Shown: positions 1-5,511 of the stretch, in pieces | Position numbering within the stretch: the first letter of the stretch is position 1 | Layout of the letters: each line of letters starts with the position of its first letter | From: Caldisericaceae bacterium | Lineage (GTDB): Bacteria; Caldisericota; Caldisericia; Caldisericales; Caldisericaceae | Reading direction: 5' to 3' | DNA length: 6,779 bases | Assembly: GCA_021161495.1 (NCBI GenBank) | Contig: JAGHAO010000196.1 | Location: 1 to 6,779 of the forward strand | Position numbers and translations under genes: made by a program | The notes under the pieces: model-generated | Databases searched by the model: none | What the model was told of the DNA's origin: nothing | Seen by the model: only the letters and a program-made list of their open reading frames with translations

Positions 1-179
1 AAATGCAAATTTACCAATTCCTTTCCGTATTGAGCCATCTCTTTGAAAATACCGTAATCCGCAGTGAAAGGAACACGAGGAAAATCAATTTTTAGAAATT
101 CCGCGTACTTTTCTCTGTTAATATTCGAATAAAGACTTCTCAGAGCGACTGCAAAAGCAAGATCCTGCATTAAAGCATT
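1..179 (-). pseudogene. C-terminal remnant of a type ISP-like restriction-modification enzyme (runs off left edge)
   Basis: The frame is open from the left edge up to a TGA at 180-182, with a possible ATG at 168-170. It encodes about 56 visible residues, including KYAEFLKIDFPRVPF followed by an acidic/aromatic stretch and GKELVNLH. From memory, this string is typical of the C-terminal target-recognition part of large single-chain type ISP (Eco57I/LlaBIII-like) restriction-methyltransferases, which are around 1000 residues or more. The matching part begins near the LYSN motif; the preceding ten or so residues do not fit the family. The missing N-terminal part would have to lie at higher coordinates, but only about 250 bases separate the remnant from the next gene and they hold no helicase, nuclease or methylase motif. 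I infer a 5'-truncated, non-functional gene. No ribosome binding site precedes the ATG. Family identity is fairly confident; no activity is expected. Confidence 0.6.
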
Positions 180-425
180 TCAAGGTCACAGGAGAAGAGT
201 CGCTCTTAACTTGCTTTAGGGTTCCCGTATTTCAAAGATTTTGATGTGACGAAACAAAAGTCTAATTCAGTAGCGACAAAAGAGAGTATTAACTTTGGAT
301 AATAAAAATGGTTATTCCAATAAAGCGTAGCGGCACAAAAATTTCAGTTGCGGAGGTTGAAAATGAGTATGTCTCACAAGCACGGACCGATAAACTATCC
401 GGCAGCACAACAGAACGGGATATTT
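180..425. other. Non-coding or decayed stretch between the restriction-enzyme remnant and the membrane protein gene
   Basis: I see no convincing gene here. A plus-strand frame at 308-490 (60 codons) has no ribosome binding site and overlaps the end of the minus-strand gene. Its pattern, ending TTERDIFIS, loosely recalls FlgM-type anti-sigma factors, but too weakly to call. A second plus-strand frame, 363-431 (22 codons, starting MSMSHKHGPINYP), has a proper GGAGGT at 352-357 five bases before its ATG. It could be the 5' stub of a lost gene or a chance site. A short hairpin AAGAG-TCG-CTCTT lies at 194-206. No T-tract terminator is visible for the operon that ends at 426. The region looks like debris left by deletion next to the truncated restriction gene. 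Confidence 0.4.
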
Positions 426-863
426 TTATAAGTTGCATGTTTTTGAAAGTTGAACCGAGCTTCCGATTATACCGATGGCAAGTCCTATAGGACATACAAC
501 AATACCTAAAATAAAGAAAATAACCTCGTCATTTGTTCCTAGCTTCGTCCAAAAGTTAGGGCCGAATAAGTATATAAACAGAGCATAAATCAGGTTATGA
601 AGAACTATGCCAACAATAACTCCTGCAGCACAAACACCCGTTAATATCAGGAACTTTCTGAGTTTGCCTTGGACTTTTTTCTTTACTGTTAAAACGATAA
701 GCCATATGCCGCAAATAAGCAACAAAATTCCTCCACCAAATATAGACGGAGAAACTAAGTACCGAGGGATAAAATCCTGAAGAAAAATTGTCCCTGTTAG
801 CGCAATAAGAACAGCCGATAGTATCCATAATAAAATCTTTATGGAAGTTTTCGAAGTCTCCAT
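426..863 (-). CDS. Small integral membrane protein, four predicted helices, function unknown
   Basis: The 145-residue protein is dominated by four hydrophobic segments, at about residues 8-28, 38-60, 69-97 and 112-137. A basic loop (KKKVQGKLRK) lies between the second and third. The second half contains HNLIYALFIYLFGPNFWTK and then a GTNDE loop leading into FFILGIVVCPIGLAIG, a pattern I have seen in uncharacterised Firmicute membrane proteins without a named role. The start chosen is the ATG at 861-863, because an AGGAGG at 872-877 sits eight bases before it. A GTG nine bases upstream (870-872) overlaps that ribosome binding site and is unlikely. It is the last gene of the operon, 25 bases after the MATE transporter stop, so it is probably co-expressed with the pump. 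It could be an accessory or stress-related membrane protein, but that is only inferred from position. Confidence 0.8.
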   Translation of the reverse strand: METSKTSIKILLWILSAVLIALTGTIFLQDFIPRYLVSPSIFGGGILLLICGIWLIVLTVKKKVQGKLRKFLILTGVCAAGVIVGIVLHNLIYALFIYLFGPNFWTKLGTNDEVIFFILGIVVCPIGLAIGIIGSSVQLSKTCNL

Positions 864-871
864 AGTTTTCA

Positions 872-877
872 CCTCCT
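872..877 (-). promoter_or_regulatory. Ribosome binding site fixing the start of the small membrane protein
   Basis: AGGAGG on the minus strand lies eight bases before the ATG at 863. It overlaps the alternative in-frame GTG at 872, which rules that longer start out. Confidence 0.75.
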
Positions 878-888
878 TTCTCTATAGT

Positions 889-2307
889 TTATTCAGGCGG
901 GATTGAAACCGGAACTACCTTTTCTTGCGGTTTTTCCTCAATAACACGCTTCTTCCATTCCCCTTTGAAGTAGAAGAACAAAGCTACTACCGCAGCACCG
1001 ACGTTACTCAACGCCATACCCCACCATATTCCGGCAGAACCGAATTTATTGCTCAAAATAAATGCAAGCGGTATTCTTAACCCCCAAAGCCTTACAATAT
1101 CCACGATCATCGGTTGGGTATTATGCCCGGAGCCTCTGAAAAGAGCGGAAATAGCGCCGATTATTCCGAAGAATGGAATACCTACCATAAATATTGTAAC
1201 AAATTTTATTCCTTCTGCAAGGATATCCGCCCTTCCGGGAATAAACAATTTGAACAGGGGAACCCTCAAGGCAAACAGTAAAACGGATTCCGCTATCGTT
1301 ATCAGAATTTCTATCCGCAATCCTTTTTTTGCGATTTCGGAGACACGTTCCGTAAGATCTGCACCGAGATTCTGCCCGATCATTGTTGCTATTGCCATTG
1401 ATAATGCGTCAACGATGATAAATTCAAGGCTTATTATTCTGTCACCGATTCCGTATGCGGCAAGTGCAACCTCGGCATTTCGCACCCTACCGATAATACC
1501 GGTAACGATAAGAAACCCGAAAGCGGACGTTCCATTGCCGATAGCAGCGGGAAACCCTATCTTAAATATTTTTTTCATCCAGGAAAAATCGGGTACAAGA
1601 TCCTTTAATGTAACTCTTATTCCCTTTTCTCCTTTGAACAGGATATAAAGTGCAATAACAGCCGCAATACCCTGGCAAACAACAGTGGCAAGGGCCGCAC
1701 CGCGGATACCCATCTTCGGAAAACGCCACCAGCCGAAAATGAGGAAGGGATCCAGAATGATATTTAAGGAAACAGTAATTAGACTTACATACATCGGAGT
1801 TACGGTATCTCCTTCGGCGGAAAGCATTGATTGAAAAACAGCGGTGATAAACATAAAAGGCATACCTAAAAATACCAATTTGAGGTATGATACGGCATTT
1901 CTCACCACTTCAGGATCTTTCGTAATAGTCTTTGCAAATAGAGGTGAAAAAATTATCCCGATAATAGCAATAAGGACTCCGAATATGACGGCGAGAGAAA
2001 GCACCTGACTTGCGGAGAAATTTGCTTTCCTTCTGTCTCCGGCACCAATGTATTGAGAAACAAGTGCAACCCCCGCCATTCCGAAGCCGAAAGAAAAAGC
2101 GATGAGAAACCATATTAAAGGCCATGCAATCTGCATTCCCGCAACTGCGCTCCCGCTTTCCGAGGCGGGAAGATGCCCCAGCCAAAATGTATCGGCGAGA
2201 TTGTAAAGCGTCTGCAACAATTGGGAAACCATTAGCGGAATGCTTAATAGGAACATCGTTTTAATAGGATTACCACTTAAAATTTCTTCTCTTGAAACTT
2301 TTCTCAT
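889..2307 (-). CDS. MATE-family multidrug/cation efflux transporter
   Basis: The 472-residue protein has the length and twelve-helix hydrophobic pattern of the MATE family (NorM/DinF-type antiporters), which export drugs and other organic compounds using Na+ or H+ gradients. Family signatures include the N-terminal IPLMVSQLLQTLYNLADTFWLG (residues 23-44, with Asp39), SQYIGAGDRRKA at 84-95, and the repeat-half motif LSAEGDTVTPMYV (162-174) leading to NIILDPFLIFGWW (182-194). A matching second half contains FRGSGHNTQPMIVDIVRLWGLRIPLAFIL. A charged cytoplasmic tail follows the last helix. The ATG at 2305-2307 is preceded by GGAGGA at 2316-2321 with eight bases between. It follows the small SHOCT-like gene by 67 bases and precedes the small membrane protein by 25, so it is the transporter of this operon. 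Substrate cannot be predicted from sequence. Confidence 0.95.
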   Translation of the reverse strand: MRKVSREEILSGNPIKTMFLLSIPLMVSQLLQTLYNLADTFWLGHLPASESGSAVAGMQIAWPLIWFLIAFSFGFGMAGVALVSQYIGAGDRRKANFSASQVLSLAVIFGVLIAIIGIIFSPLFAKTITKDPEVVRNAVSYLKLVFLGMPFMFITAVFQSMLSAEGDTVTPMYVSLITVSLNIILDPFLIFGWWRFPKMGIRGAALATVVCQGIAAVIALYILFKGEKGIRVTLKDLVPDFSWMKKIFKIGFPAAIGNGTSAFGFLIVTGIIGRVRNAEVALAAYGIGDRIISLEFIIVDALSMAIATMIGQNLGADLTERVSEIAKKGLRIEILITIAESVLLFALRVPLFKLFIPGRADILAEGIKFVTIFMVGIPFFGIIGAISALFRGSGHNTQPMIVDIVRLWGLRIPLAFILSNKFGSAGIWWGMALSNVGAAVVALFFYFKGEWKKRVIEEKPQEKVVPVSIPPE

Positions 2308-2337
2308 TTTGTTTGTCCTCCGTAAATAGAGATTAGG

Positions 2338-2362
2338 AAAAAGTTGATATTAATCAATTTTT
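2338..2362. promoter_or_regulatory. AT-only hairpin in the gap before the transporter gene
   Basis: In the 67-base gap, TTGAT (2344-2348) and ATCAA (2353-2357) form an inverted repeat around the loop ATTA. It is extended by A5 (2338-2342) against T5 (2358-2362) with one bulged G. On the minus-strand transcript this gives an A-rich arm, hairpin and T-rich tail. It might act as a weak attenuator, a processing site or a protein-binding site between the regulator/SHOCT genes and the pump. The stem has only two G-C pairs at most, and AT-rich DNA makes such repeats by chance, so the call is tentative. Confidence 0.3.
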
Positions 2363-2374
2363 CTCCCGGTAAAG

Positions 2375-2770
2375 TTAAACTATTTCCACTTCCACATGTT
2401 CATTGTCTTCTTTGTCGCTTATATCAACAATTTTTCCCTTAAAATTCGGGTCTTTTAACACTTCCGAAAGTTTATCAATGTCAATGGGAATCTCTTTTCC
2501 GTTAATATCGAGGGAATTTTTCCCCATTTTTTTCGCAATTGCCAATCCGAATTTTACAATTCCAAACGGAATATTTACTTCGACTTCCTTTTTCCCGTCC
2601 TTCGTGACCAGCACTCTAAACGTTCTTTTTCCGTTTGAGATTTTGCTTTCATCTATCTTTTCACCCGAAATATCCGAAGATTTTATAGCCTTAATCAATT
2701 CCACGGCTTCCTCTTTTGTGATCTTTCCTTCTTCCAAAAGTTCCAACACTTTTTTAATTTCTTCTTGCAT
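2375..2770 (-). CDS. Small SHOCT-like/YvlB-type protein
   Basis: The protein has 131 residues. Residues 1-30 (KKVLELLEEGKITKEEAVEL) form the helix-turn-helix hairpin of the SHOCT-like N-terminal domain found in YvlB/LiaX-type proteins. After a short linker, residues 49-131 resemble the small domain often attached to it: a strand pair (TFRVLVTKDGKKEVEVNIPF), a helix (GIVKFGLAIAKKMG), a DIDKLSEVLKD segment and a final acidic strand pair GKIVDISDKEDNEHVEVEIV. There is no signal peptide or membrane segment, so it is probably cytoplasmic. The ATG at 2768-2770 has GGAGGTG at 2776-2782. It lies 16 bases after the DUF4097 gene and repeats that protein's N-terminal hairpin. The biochemical role is unknown; related genes sit with envelope-stress functions in Firmicutes, so a sensing or adaptor role is inferred only. 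Confidence 0.8.
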   Translation of the reverse strand: MQEEIKKVLELLEEGKITKEEAVELIKAIKSSDISGEKIDESKISNGKRTFRVLVTKDGKKEVEVNIPFGIVKFGLAIAKKMGKNSLDINGKEIPIDIDKLSEVLKDPNFKGKIVDISDKEDNEHVEVEIV

Positions 2771-2786
2771 AAATGCACCTCCGAAA

Positions 2787-3743
2787 TTAGATTTTTATAA
2801 AAATATCGCCTTTTTTGGTTATTAACCGCAAAGAAAAATCCCCGCTTTCCCGAACCAATCTGCTGCCGGAAGGAAGTTTTTCTTTTTCAATCGTTTTACC
2901 GTTTTCATAAACTGCAAATTCGCCACGAACCAGGAAATTTTTGCCGGAGTCGGAAAGTTTGATGTCTCCTAATTTTGTTTCCGCAAAGAATTTGATATTC
3001 TTTCCTATACCGTCACACGTAATATCTCCAAGCATTGTTTTTACGCTTGCATTTCCTTTCAATGATGGCGACCTCAAGGCAAAGTCGCCGCTGTAAAGCG
3101 TGGCATCAGCATCCGAAATTTTGGAATCCACTATTGAAGCATCTCCCGAATATGTTTTCAGGGAACCGCCCGAAATGTCCGAATTATCTATAAGCACGTC
3201 TCCGGATTTTGCTTCGACGTTCAACCTGCCCTTGCACTCTTTTACTTTTATGTCTCCGGAAACAGTGTTTGCCTCAATCCTCCCGCTTATGCCTTTTAGA
3301 GTGAGATCTCCGCTTACGCTTTTTATTTTTACATCCGCCGAAAGATTTGAAATATTTACATCCCCGGAAACTGTTTTTATATCGATATTACAATAATTAG
3401 GAACAAAAACTGTAATTTTGGCAGGTTCTTCTTTCGGATTCAAAATACTTCCCAACGAAAAAATGCGTTTTTTGGAATGTATCTTTACGCGGTCTCCTTC
3501 TTTTTCCACAATCAGATGCTCCGGCCCTTCGGAAATTTTTACAAAATTTTCTTCCCATCCTTTAATTTCGACATCAATCGAAAAAAGGTGTATATCAACA
3601 GCCTTTACACTATCCCATCGAGGAATGTGGGTGGCATCCTTCTCCTCATTCGAGATAAGATTCTTAAGCTCTGCATATTCCTCTTCGGAAATCTTTCCGT
3701 TTTTCAATAACTCTTCGAGTTTATCTTCCGCCGCATTTGCCAT
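2787..3743 (-). CDS. SHOCT-like hairpin plus DUF4097 beta-solenoid protein (YvlB/LiaX-like)
   Basis: The protein has 318 residues. Residues 6-30 (KLEELLKNGKISEEEYAELK) are a SHOCT-like hairpin. Residues about 45-115 form a charged beta-rich region, and about 120-318 a DUF4097-type repeat domain. In it, an S/L-G-D turn recurs with its aspartate at 128, 146, 164, 182, 201, 220, 240 and 260, and more loosely at 302 and 313. This is an 18-20 residue rung expected of a right-handed beta-solenoid. No signal peptide or membrane helix is seen. LiaX of Enterococcus, an antibiotic and antimicrobial-peptide response protein, and Bacillus YvlB have the same general plan, so an envelope-stress role is plausible but not shown. 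The ATG at 3741-3743 overlaps the regulator gene by 23 bases, with GGGAGAG just upstream, so the two are translationally linked. Confidence 0.88.
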   Translation of the reverse strand: MANAAEDKLEELLKNGKISEEEYAELKNLISNEEKDATHIPRWDSVKAVDIHLFSIDVEIKGWEENFVKISEGPEHLIVEKEGDRVKIHSKKRIFSLGSILNPKEEPAKITVFVPNYCNIDIKTVSGDVNISNLSADVKIKSVSGDLTLKGISGRIEANTVSGDIKVKECKGRLNVEAKSGDVLIDNSDISGGSLKTYSGDASIVDSKISDADATLYSGDFALRSPSLKGNASVKTMLGDITCDGIGKNIKFFAETKLGDIKLSDSGKNFLVRGEFAVYENGKTIEKEKLPSGSRLVRESGDFSLRLITKKGDIFIKI

Positions 3744-4107
3744 TTTTGCTCTCTCCCTTCAAAATATTTATTGCTTCCTTTGCGGAAATTTCACCTTTTT
3801 CGAGTGCCCGGAGGATTTCCATTTTGTCGAGAGGTTTGCTTTCTTCGGATAAGCCAAGCGCTCCGAGCAATTTCTCAAGTTTTGCTTTTACCGTAGGATA
3901 GGAAATGCCGAGCCTTTCCTGCACTTCTTTCAGGTTGCCGCGCGATTTTAGGAATGCAACGAGAAATTCCAGATTTTCCGAATCAAGCGAAAGAAACTTA
4001 CTTATGGGAAAGTTGCCTCTTATCACGGTTCCACATTTCGGGCATTTTAGTTCCGTAATTTCGAGCACTGCACCGCAAGAAGGACACCTCGTCGGTAATT
4101 TTTTCAC
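3721..4107 (-). CDS. DUF2089 zinc-ribbon/helix-turn-helix protein with C-terminal SHOCT-like hairpin (putative regulator)
   Basis: The protein has 128 residues from a GTG start. PTRCPSCG and KCPKCG supply four cysteines (8, 11, 22, 25) for a zinc ribbon. Residues about 33-55 match the DUF2089 core (FLSLDSENLEFLVAFLKSRG). Residues 57-85 (GNLKEVQERLGISYPTVKAK) form a helix-turn-helix close to that of ECF-sigma/AsnC-like proteins. Residues 95-117 (MEILRALEKGEISAKEAINI) are a SHOCT-like hairpin like those in the next two genes. DUF2089 proteins are presumed DNA-binding regulators. The GTG at 4105-4107 is chosen because GGAGG (4113-4117) lies five bases before it. An ATG at 4117-4119 (132 residues) is the main alternative, but that ribosome binding site would then lie inside the gene. 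It is the first gene of the operon, directly downstream of a promoter and inverted repeat, so autoregulation is possible. Confidence 0.9.
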   Translation of the reverse strand: MKKLPTRCPSCGAVLEITELKCPKCGTVIRGNFPISKFLSLDSENLEFLVAFLKSRGNLKEVQERLGISYPTVKAKLEKLLGALGLSEESKPLDKMEILRALEKGEISAKEAINILKGESKNGKCGGR

Positions 4108-4110
4108 TTT

Positions 4111-4117
4111 CACCTCC
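4111..4117 (-). promoter_or_regulatory. Ribosome binding site deciding the DUF2089 start
   Basis: GGAGGTG on the minus strand lies just upstream of GTG 4105-4107. The ATG at 4117-4119 overlaps its first base and has only a poor GAAAGA further upstream, so the GTG is favoured. Confidence 0.6.
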
Positions 4118-4119
4118 AT

Positions 4120-4143
4120 ATTATTAAATCTTTCTTTAATAAT
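4120..4143. promoter_or_regulatory. Perfect 9-bp inverted repeat at the operon's transcription start (candidate operator)
   Basis: ATTATTAAA (4120-4128) is repeated inverted as TTTAATAAT (4135-4143), separated by TCTTTC. One arm covers the end of the -10 box and the expected start of transcription; the other lies in the short leader before the DUF2089 gene. Symmetry and position suit a repressor site, possibly for the HTH protein encoded next, or a leader hairpin. It is entirely A/T in the arms, so chance cannot be excluded. Confidence 0.45.
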
Positions 4144-4169
4144 TTTAATATATAATTTAATTTTGTCAA
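4142..4169 (-). promoter_or_regulatory. Sigma-70-type promoter of the five-gene operon
   Basis: On the minus strand a perfect -35 TTGACA (4164-4169) is followed after 16 bases by TAAAAT (4142-4147), matching the -10 consensus in five of six positions. Transcription would start near 4135, giving a leader of under 30 bases. It lies directly after the terminator of the upstream operon, so the two units are separately transcribed. Confidence 0.75.
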
Positions 4170-4176
4170 GATATAA

Positions 4177-4209
4177 ATAAAAAAATGTGGAGAATTTTCT
4201 CCACATTTT
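4177..4209 (-). terminator. Rho-independent terminator of the HD/TPR-CofE operon
   Basis: AAAATGTGGAGAA (4182-4194) and TTCTCCACATTTT (4197-4209) are perfect inverse complements separated by TT, so the inner A-T pairs open to form the loop. On the minus strand the hairpin runs into a T-rich tail (seven T at 4185-4179, then ATTT). It lies 28 bases past the TPR-CofE stop codon, as expected for its terminator. Confidence 0.85.
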
Positions 4210-4236
4210 GGAAAAGTTATTAAATATCGGTGAATT

Positions 4237-5511
4237 TTACAATCCGCGGACTATTACAATAGGAGTTTGCTGGTCTTCGTTTCCTGCGGGGTTATCGGAA
4301 AGCGCGGCCTCCAATTTTTCTTTGTCCACTCCGCTGCTAAACCCAACCGCCCAGGCATTACCCAAATCGTTTGCATCGATTATTGCAGCTTCGCACCCCG
4401 TAATTTCTTTTATCTTTTCGCTCACGGCAAAAGAATCTTTAGGCCCAGGAATTACGGCATAATCAAACGGCGGCATTGCGGCGGGAGGATCGTCTATGAG
4501 GGCAGCCTGAGCACCTGCAGTTTTATAAAACCAACCGCTTTTTCTTAAAAGCCTTCCTATGGCGCCGGCAAAAGCGGCAAAAATTATTCTCGCAACTCCG
4601 CTTTCCCTGATTGCAATTTCCATTGCCGCAGGATTTGCAAGGGGTGCAGCACCTCCGAAAGGAACGTCTTTGTGCGAGACAAAATGAGAAAGAATCACTG
4701 CAAGTTTGGACGGGAAAATCGTATCCACCGTAACGCTTCTTTCTTCGCACATTGCGGCAACGCAGGAAGAAACCGTTATAATATCACCTTTTTTCCTGAT
4801 ATCTTTGGTGTATTTGTCCACTATTTCGTAGAGGTTGTCTCCTTCTCGTATTAGCGGTGTTTTTATCGGGATCTTTTCCACACTGCTGCGAGAAATCCAG
4901 GATTTCTTCTCCCTATACGGGAATTTTTCGTTGGGAAATGCGGATTTTGCGAATTCGTAAAGTTTTTTATACCCGGGGTGCGTTTTAATTCCGAGTATTA
5001 GAACTTCTTTTGCTCTTTCTTTGTCTCCTAACTTTATCAAAGTATCGGCGAACTTTTGAAAATCCGATGCGTAAAAGTCGGATGGCTCAAGTGCGATAAA
5101 GAGTTCAAAATACTTTTTCGCATCCTCCAAATCACCTTCCTCGTAAGAAAGGTTTGAAAGCCTTTTCAAAAAATACCTGTAAGGAGACATCGTTGTTTTT
5201 ACGGGTTCCGAGAAATAAGAAAGCCCTTTTTTGTAAGTTTCTTTTGCCTTTTCGGGATTCTTGAAGTCATACAGGTATAAATCTCCGAGCATCAAATAAA
5301 GCCAGAGATTGTCAGGATTGTTTCGAATAGCAGTTTTAAGAACATCTGCCGCCCTGTCGAGATCTCCGGATTTGACATACAAATCCGACAAGAGTTTATG
5401 CGCTCCGACTCTTTCCTTTTTATTTCTTTCTATAAAATTCTCAAGCAAATTTATTGCCTCTTTTGTTTTGCCACTGTTCTTCAACCTTTTTGCTTCTTCA
5501 ATCACATTCAT
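4237..5511 (-). CDS. TPR-repeat protein fused to a CofE-like (coenzyme F420-0:glutamate ligase family) domain
   Basis: The protein has 424 residues. About 1-195 is a series of tetratricopeptide-like helix pairs (for example LLSDLYVKSGDLDRAADVLK at 40-59, GDLEDAKKYFELFIALEP at 126-143, LGDKERAKEVLILGI at 161-175). After a basic linker, about 213-424 matches the CofE-like family: IPIKTPLIREGDNLYEIVD (214-232), KGDIITVSSCVAAM (241-254), GWFYKTAG (326-333), PPFDYAVIPGPKD (347-359), AAIIDANDLG (375-384) and DNPAGNEDQQTPIVIVR (406-422). True CofE adds glutamate to F420-0 using GTP; the bacterial stand-alone relatives have no proven substrate, so this activity is not assigned. The TPR part suggests a protein partner. 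No signal peptide or membrane helix is seen. The ATG at 5509-5511 shares bases with the TGA of the upstream HD gene (ATGA), and AAAGGAG lies just before it, so the two are translated together. Confidence 0.82.
   Translation of the reverse strand: MNVIEEAKRLKNSGKTKEAINLLENFIERNKKERVGAHKLLSDLYVKSGDLDRAADVLKTAIRNNPDNLWLYLMLGDLYLYDFKNPEKAKETYKKGLSYFSEPVKTTMSPYRYFLKRLSNLSYEEGDLEDAKKYFELFIALEPSDFYASDFQKFADTLIKLGDKERAKEVLILGIKTHPGYKKLYEFAKSAFPNEKFPYREKKSWISRSSVEKIPIKTPLIREGDNLYEIVDKYTKDIRKKGDIITVSSCVAAMCEERSVTVDTIFPSKLAVILSHFVSHKDVPFGGAAPLANPAAMEIAIRESGVARIIFAAFAGAIGRLLRKSGWFYKTAGAQAALIDDPPAAMPPFDYAVIPGPKDSFAVSEKIKEITGCEAAIIDANDLGNAWAVGFSSGVDKEKLEAALSDNPAGNEDQQTPIVIVRGL

Noticed and set aside
241..269. 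Possible plus-strand promoter (TTGATG ... TAATTC) before the 308 frame
   Set aside because: The -10 match is poor and there is no supported gene downstream.
289..495. Minus-strand 68-codon frame downstream of the small membrane protein
   Set aside because: It overlaps the 3' end of that gene in another frame, has no ribosome binding site and no family resemblance.
1049..1648. Plus-strand open frame (199 codons) opposite the transporter
   Set aside because: Shadow of the MATE gene; no ribosome binding site or recognisable domain.
2322..2360. Internal promoter for the transporter (TTGATT, 16 bases, TAATCT on the minus strand)
   Set aside because: The -10 matches only about half of the consensus and the -35 overlaps the AT hairpin; too weak to call.
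2403..2825. Plus-strand open frame opposite the small SHOCT-like gene
   Set aside because: Serine/phenylalanine-rich antisense shadow of a lysine/glutamate-rich real gene.
3721..4206. Longer start for the DUF2089 protein at 4206 (161 residues)
   Set aside because: It would begin inside the upstream terminator and before the promoter; the extra residues are AT-rich leader translation and not part of the family.
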